From assembly GCF_047948215.1 (NCBI RefSeq), contig NC_134455.1:166886575-166950574 (forward strand): DNA of 64,000 nt. Reading direction: 5' to 3'. A program made the position numbers and the translations under genes. The notes beneath the pieces are model-generated. The model was not told the DNA's origin, did not search any database, and saw only the letters and a program-made list of their open reading frames with translations. The DNA is from Lycorma delicatula (taxonomy: Eukaryota > Arthropoda > Insecta > Hemiptera > Fulgoridae). Below, piece by piece: positions 57,688 to 64,000 of the stretch (its first letter is position 1; every line of letters begins with the position of its first letter).

Positions 57688-60600
57688 CATTACTCGCTCC
57701 GCCCTCTGTCGCCATCATTTTGTCATAAACTCATCGAGTCTATAAATTTGCGTTTTAATTTAAATACTCTAGTTTCCAGTTAATATATGTTTTGCAATAT
57801 CCGTTAATAAGAAGTCACAAGGCCAAACTTTACGCACAGTTGGTGTAGATTGACGAGCTGCTTGCTTTTCTCATGGGCAGTGGCACGTTCTCGAGTAGGC
57901 AAGAGCAGCGAGTTCTTTATTGGCTGTGTTTTTTGGGGATTACAAATCTTTTATGAAAAATATAGGAGAATAAGAGATATACCTAAGGTTTTACTTATTT
58001 TATTTATTTTTTGTTAATTAACACATAAACCTTATTCTTTGTGTGTCACATATCCCAATAATTTCATTATAGCCATTTCGTTGGACTGTAATGTTATATT
58101 AATTATAACATTATACATTATAACGATAGACGGGAATCGGGAAGAAATTTTACGCTAGCCGTATTAAGAAAGTTTTCATAAATCTATGTTTATATAAAAC
58201 GTTTTCGTTATTTTTAACAGCGGAACAACTGAAATTACTTTGTTTCTTCCTGAGAGACGAATTACAGTGTCCTGAAAAAAGGTTATTGGTCCAATAAAAA
58301 ATACAAATTTTATTTTAAGGTTAAATTAACAGGTTTTTCATAATTCCAACATTTTTTGATAAAAATATTAATAATATTTGTACAGCTTCTCTGGGTTAAT
58401 TAGATTAATTACTAGTTTTCGTAAAAGGATTTTTATGTTTTTTATTATTTTTCAGTTAGCAGAATAATTTTGATGATTATGTTTAAAAAAAAACTCTTCC
58501 TATTAAGTTGGTTATATGAAAAAAAAGTTACAGTAATTTGGACGAAACATCGAACAATTAAAAAATAATAGTCTCTTAATGAAATAGGTAGAAGGTCATT
58601 AGAAAATTTGAGGTAGAAAAATATAGTTTTGTAATTTTACAGAAACAAAACGTGTAACTTTAGTTTTATCATATTAAATAATTCAAAACATGATTGAACC
58701 GTATATTTTCAATATTTGTTTCCGCCCGTTTACACAATTTCCAAGAGGCTCATCCGATGTTCAGAAAATTTTCTACACTTGCCTCATTAAATTATCGATT
58801 GAATTTGAAGATAAGTTGAATTCAGCATAATGTACATGTATGTACTTCATAAAACAAATTGCACCACTCCCTCTCGCTTTGCGGTTAATTTAGAGCTTTC
58901 CAATTTAGAGCAATCCTATTGGAGGAACAGCAGCACGCTCCAATGGTAGAGGGTGTCACTTCACACTTCACATTCTTTCCTCTACATAAAAATATTACTT
59001 AAACTTTTTTCTGTAGTATCAGAATTATTATTTTTAGTAAAATAAAATGAAAAACTCTATCGCACTAAGTGCGTTAGAAGGGCGGATTTCCGGTTTTAGT
59101 TAAGAAAGAAATGATGTTGCACAGGAGTAATGATGTTTGAAAATAATATTATTTTCGGGGTTTTTTTTTTATTTCTTATGTTAGTATCATGTATTCTTTT
59201 ATAATTCTGTGAAGGTACTGTGTATGATTTTACTAAATATATTATATTTGTATGTTAATGCTTTTTTTCCCCCTTTTCACATAGTTGTTGGTTCTGACTG
59301 CATCAGTTACCTAACACTGCTAATTGCTAACAACCCACTTTGGTACTGTTTCTCATAATTGTGTGGTTTTGGAGCCGTGATCACGAAAAAAGGTCGAAAT
59401 TCACTCAAAACGATTAAAACTTCAAAACTGATTTATTTTTGTGGACATTAACACTCCTTCCCTTTATACCAGATGACATTTTAGATTAAAGACCGGTGTT
59501 ATTTATTTGAAACTAATGTACTATGGAGAAACTAACTCGCAGCTGGTGGTGCTGGCAAAAATTTGATTTAGATTACAAACTTGATGTTTTGGGACCATCA
59601 GGAAACCGGTTAAAGCATCTGATGGTGTACGCAAAAATCTAATTATGGCTTTCTAACATGTTACTGTACAAGTTATAACATGAAAACCTTGAAAACGTAC
59701 CCAAAAAACCAGTTTTTTGCTTGTAACTCCGATTCCTGTAAACCGATTTACTTAAAAATCAATAGGAATCTATTCCCAATATTTTTATATCACCCCACTA
59801 ATTTTCTTCAAAATCGATTCAGATTTGTGTCCGGTAAATCAGACGAAAAACTTTTTATACTTAAATACGTATATAAAAGAACGTAAATGCAGTATCGTGT
59901 TCAAAAACGTAAAGAAAAGTTGGTCTTCCCCCTCCGACACCACTTAGAAAATTGACTGGGGGAAATGAGATTTCTACAAATTCTTTGGAAATCTATTAAA
60001 GACGAATCATATCTCTTATTAGACTATTAATGTTTTGGCTAGAACAACGGATGATTTTTTTAAAAGTTTTAATAAATATTTCTATATTTAATATTTTTCC
60101 CGACATTAATTTATTGTTGTTTCAATATGAGAGAGGGTGTGATATTCGAACCTCCATTCGCTTTAAATTTGAAAGAGAATGGTTGTAGTTTTCTGGATAA
60201 TACGATCTGTTACAACTTTCCATAAATAATACGATGAAAGTAAGAATCACACGGTGAAGAAAAGTATCATTATTCGTCGGTGTTATTTATTCGAAACATT
60301 ATTTTATTTAATGCTTTTCTGTACCGGTATTATGAATTATTATTTCGGAAGACCTGGAAAATTAATATCACAAACATTTTAAGTTATATATAGGCTGTAT
60401 TATTAGGATAATAAGCTTACGGTTATAATCCGATATTTTAAGACATCTTTATTATTCATGAAACTAATCGTAGACTAGGACCGACTCGATGCTACGCTTC
60501 CAGTAATAGATTATACTGTTTATTTTCATATCGTAAAATCCACATCAAAATTATTAATTTATTTTTCATTTCTAGCTAGATCATGAATCAATTTTAATAA

Positions 60601-61284
60601 ATGTAATTAGTTATAAGAATGAAATAATAATAATAATAAAAAAACAAAAAAAAAACAATTAATTTTATGTTATATATTATTTGTTCTGTATCGCTACCTG
60701 AGAGATTTTTAATAAAAGAAAGATTTTTTTTTTTATTTTATGCGAGAGTTCTTAATTTTATATTTAAAATTAATTTTATACGTATACCCATAGTTACCGG
60801 TGCTTCTTTGTTAAATTTCAATGATAAAACTTCCGTTTATCTTCTTTCTTCTTCATAATAAATAGTAGCTTTATGTCATTCAGATAAAGTAGTTTTGATA
60901 AGCAGGTAAATTCTAAGGTGTTGAGTATTTTAGCACGGAGCTGAAATCCCTTCTTAACATTTATCAGGTTTATTTATCCAGAATCCTGATTAACGACCAA
61001 CAAAAAAAGAAAAAAAAGAGTAAAAGAAGATATTTTCTCATTTTTAAATCTAAACCGTTTCTTTTTATACGATTTCTTATTTCATATCTTAAGTTTTTCT
61101 CTCTTTTTTTTAGCTTCAATTGTTACCCGACATAATTTTTTATAAAGATATAAAAAATTGTCCGGTACAGTAAAACCAATTATAAAATCACTCGACTAAA
61201 CAAACGTAATTGAAATTGTCAATTTTTTTTTTGTAAAATAATTTAATTATAAACCGATCGATTAATTAGCTTGAATTTATAATA

Positions 61285-61757
61285 TTTTAAAAATAAGTTA
61301 GTTTTAAAAGGGTGTAATTTTGTCAATTGTGTTGCAACATTTATAATTAATTATATTATTGAAATTTATAATCGGTCAGTGACTTTAATTGATCTTTCAT
61401 CCATTAAACTTAACGCGACCGCTTTTACATAAGTCAATCGATTACGACGACCTTTCCGTCTTTCGCTCTTGTTTACATGCTTATTGACATAAAAAAAAAA
61501 CCTGAAAATTTTTTGTTTATTTTCTTACTCGCGTTCGTGGAAAAAATATGCTCCGATGCGTAAGTAAAATTTTAACTAGTCGATTTTATTTTACTTATTT
61601 TCAGATTGCATGTCAAAGAAGTCATTTGACCACATGTGAAAAATATTCATCAAATTAATCTTACATACTGCTTTTAATTAAATTTTCAAGTCGCTTGCAG
61701 GTATATATAATGTTTCATTTTATCTCGCATTGCTTATATTTACTGGATAATGCCGAT
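61285..61757 (+). repeat. Local duplication, unit 1
   Basis: Matches 62165-62822 (excluding the SINE in the latter). Shared landmarks in order are TTTTAAAAGGGTGTAATT, GTTGCAACATTTATAATT, ATCGGTCAGTGACTT, GACCTTTCCGTCTTTCGCTC, CATGTCAAAGAAGT and CTGCTTTTAATTAAATTTTC. This unit lacks the SINE and so shows the pre-insertion state. Non-coding. Confidence 0.88.
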
Positions 61758-62164
61758 CGGCATTTCATCCGTTAAAGCTATCATAGGTCAGGAAACTATA
61801 TAGGATAAGTCGGTAAGCAGCCGCCGTCCTTTCATTTGTTGTTCAATGAAGCCTCTGAGCTCGACGGTTTCTCGTACTCTCGGCCTAAAGGTATCGGATC
61901 AGTTCTACACCTGTATGATATAAAGGGAGAAAGAAGGGTTCAGGATTACGGAAAAAAGTGATAGGAAAGAAAACGGTGATCTGTACAAGGAGGAAGGCAT
62001 CGCGAGGCACCGTAAAGATAACTTCAAAGACCCCTCTTATCGAGTCCACAGCTCCTCGGGTGATCGGAACAGATTTACTCGGAGCAGGATCAGCGGATCA
62101 TTCGGAAAAGAAAGAATGCAGGTATTTATTTGTGGTATTCTAATATTTTGAACACCGAGCTTGT
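61758..62164. other. GC-richer spacer between the duplicated units
   Basis: GC- and CpG-richer DNA (61790-62140) seen once in the window, with a 61-aa plus-strand frame (61958-62143) of no known domain. A short AGCCGCCG-containing stretch near 61812 resembles 63005-63015, hinting that the duplication could extend further than the clear match. No function assigned. Confidence 0.35.
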
Positions 62165-62822
62165 AAAAAATAAAATTCATTTTAAAAGGGTGTAATTCTA
62201 TCATTTATGTTGCAACATTTATAATTGTATAGCTTTCTTTTTCCTGTTTAGCCTCCGGTAACTACCGTTTAGATAATTCTTCAGAGGATGAATGAGGATG
62301 ATATGCATGAGTTAAGTGAATATACATAGTCTCAGGTCGACCATTTCTGAGATGTGAGATTAATTGAAACCCAACCACCAAAGAACACCGGTACCCACGA
62401 TCTAGTATTCAAATCCGTGTAAAAATAACTGGCTGATAATAACTGTATAGCTGATATTCGTAATCGGTCAGTGACTTCATCTTTCATATCGACTCAACGC
62501 GACCGCTTTTGCATAAGTCGATTATTACGTCGACCTTTCCGTCTTTCGCTCTTTTACATTCCTCTTGACATAAAAAAAACCTGAAAATTATTTTTGGTTT
62601 ACTTTGTCACTCGCGATCGTGTAAAAAATGTACCTATGCGTAAATAAAATTAACGAGATTTTATTTTAAATATTTTCAAATCGCATGTCAAAGAAGTTAT
62701 TCGACCTCATGTGAGAAATATTCATCGAATTAATTTTACATACTGCTTTTAATTAAATTTTCAATTCGCTTGCAGGTATATAATCTTTCATTTCATCTCG
62801 CCTAGCTTGTATTTATTTGATA
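62165..62822 (+). repeat. Local duplication, unit 2 (SINE-containing)
   Basis: Second unit, direct orientation, about 870 bp from the first. All the landmarks of unit 1 are kept with scattered differences. It is interrupted by the SINE at 62235-62440. Confidence 0.88.
62223..62452 (-). mobile_element. SINE family 1, 5'-truncated, with target-site duplication
   Basis: Minus-strand SINE body at 62235-62440, from its A-rich tail (plus T run 62235-62248) to a truncated 5' end just after the tRNA-like head (the B box is missing). It matches the copies at 17136-17419 and 54709-54990 (AACCCAACCACCAAAGAA on plus, ATCTAGTATTCAAATCC). AATTGTATAGCT (62223-62234) and AACTGTATAGCT (62441-62452) form a 12-bp duplication with one mismatch. 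Unit 1 of the local duplication lacks the SINE. Confidence 0.88.
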
Positions 62823-64000
62823 AAAATTTTACAAAAGTGTTTCGCGTCACTACCGTTGAAACACTTTATAATTATTGTAAAATATGTATTAGCTCGATGA
62901 TCATAAATTATTTATTATATTTTTGTTTTATAAATCCGTATCTAATGCTAAAGTGGTATTTGTATATAAATTTACCGTTTAGATCTGATTGAACGGATAA
63001 GGAACGTCAGCCGCCGCAAAACAATTTCGGCTGAACGCCGAAGTCACATGATGAAACGATGGTTACCAGCAGATATGAGTCCGATCATGAACAGATTGTC
63101 CATTCAGTGAATACAGTCTTACGGAATCAGAATTTGTCGATATCTAAATAATATAAGGTCAGCGCTCAAAGCTGCTTTTGGGCTCCAACTTCAGTTATTG
63201 TTGTTGTATGACTTTACCTAAATACTTTGTTATGTATCGTGAATAAATACGGCTTGAGTCTATCTATTAATGAAGAAAAAAAATTATTATAGGTAAAACG
63301 TTTTTGATTAAAAAATTATTCGATTACATTAAAAAAAAAAATTGTATATTTCAATTGTTCATGATTTTTCTGCGTAAATTATGAATATTTTTTTATGTTT
63401 TTTTGGTTTTTCCATTTAAGAAAGTAAGAAGTTTACAATCGATCCGTTTTTCTTAATGTATCTTGAAATTTTTAATTCTGCCAGATATATTGATTTTATT
63501 CATTTTATTTTTAGGAGGAAGTTATTGTAGAGTTTCTGTTTTAGCTTAATTCAGCTAACTAAAGTGGAGAATTTTATGGGTAAAAAAATATTTTCACATG
63601 AAACTTAAAGAAATACTTCGTCGGTAAAAATTAGACAAAAAATAATAGAAATACCGCATTACAGAAAAGAGACTAGCTTTTGCGTAGTAGTAGTAGTAGT
63701 ATCTTTATGTTATTATAAATTATTTTTCTTATCTTCTCAGTTCGTATGTTTCTCACTCACTGAATTCATCCAAAGTGTTTTTTTTTTCATACAAGCGGTC
63801 TTTGTTTCTTTCTTTTGTAATAAGTTATATGTATACATGTGAAAGTTTGTCCAAGATATTGATTGGATCTGTCTGTTTGTTTGCAACAACAACTCGTTAG
63901 AATCAACCGACCAATTGCATTCAAAATTTCAGGTTACATTTGTCTTATCCCAGGGAATGTTTTAATCCATAACCTCTAGCCCTAGCCTCCTTGGGGGTTA
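62823..64000. other. Gene-free sequence to the window edge
   Basis: AT-rich, with a GC-richer patch at 62990-63220 and an (AGT)n run near 63686-63703. The last 170 bases (63830-64000) look like the start of a further repeat that continues beyond the window. I recognise no gene. Confidence 0.4.
63686..63703. repeat. (GTA)n trinucleotide run
   Basis: About six GTA/AGT units. Confidence 0.9.

Larger units (their letters stand above)
56606..61284. other. AT-rich gene-free region with hairpins
   Basis: Nearly 5 kb without a recognisable gene. Holds hairpins at 57159-57197 and 57656-57687, a 10-bp inverted repeat TAATGTTATA/TATAACATTA at about 58087-58111, and a GC-richer patch at 57660-57920. 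The 59280-59900 stretch has the look of an old non-coding repeat but has no match in the window. Confidence 0.45.

Noticed and set aside
57640..58960. Possible MITE bounded by short hairpins
   Set aside because: No matching terminal inverted repeats or target duplication could be found for the interval.

Overview
This window looks like eukaryotic, repeat-dense, strongly AT-rich DNA, most likely intergenic or deep intronic sequence from an insect. The kinds of element present (an R1-clade LINE, an I/LOA/Jockey-group LINE with a gag-like ORF1, a Helitron, a mariner-like relic, tRNA-derived SINEs) and the base composition fit a large hemipteran-type genome. That is inference, and I cannot name the species. 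I found no intact cellular protein-coding gene, no rRNA and no bona fide tRNA. Nearly all recognisable coding sequence is decayed transposon sequence.

Layout, left half. 0.43-0.56 kb: fragment of a tRNA-derived SINE (family 2). 2.1-5.6 kb: a 5'-truncated, frameshifted R1-clade LINE on the plus strand (endonuclease, RT, C-terminal Cys/His region, 3' UTR). 5.8-6.8 kb: first of three copies of an unnamed dispersed repeat (repeat A), with others at 27 kb and 56 kb. 10.2-11.0 kb: first of two copies of repeat B, which has short inverted termini (second copy 53.2-54.0 kb). 16.6-17.1 kb: a short TG-rich, LINE-tailed element, followed by a SINE (family 1) with a target-site duplication. 17.9-21.2 kb: a minus-strand LINE relic (ORF1, endonuclease, RT) whose RT is split by a younger retro-insertion. 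23.40-24.92 kb: a minus-strand Helitron with both termini recognisable but a large internal deletion. 25.5 kb: a SINE (family 2) flanked by 8-bp repeats. 26.1-26.3 kb: a second Helitron 5' end.

Layout, right half. 27.6-35.8 kb: no recognisable gene. 35.8-36.5 kb: mariner/Tc1-like transposase relic. 36.7 kb: a perfect 34-bp palindrome. 38.9-39.0 kb: a long compound CA/TA microsatellite. 45.26-46.56 kb: a LINE derivative carrying only a gag-like zinc-knuckle ORF1, flanked by an exact 13-bp target-site duplication. 49.2, 52.8 and 55.1 kb: further SINE family 2 fragments. 54.7-55.0 kb: a full-length SINE family 1 copy. 61.3-62.8 kb: a local tandem duplication, the second copy carrying its own SINE insertion with a 12-bp duplication.

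The elements do not form a pathway. They record successive insertions: LINEs supplied the machinery, short non-autonomous elements with LINE-like tails and SINEs used it, and older elements were broken by deletion and nesting. Several GC-richer islands that look single-copy (1.15-1.7, 9.06-9.33, 13.0-13.3, 41.6-42.1, 47.6-47.9, 61.8-62.1 kb) are the best candidates for functional non-repeat DNA, but nothing in them can be assigned a function from sequence alone.
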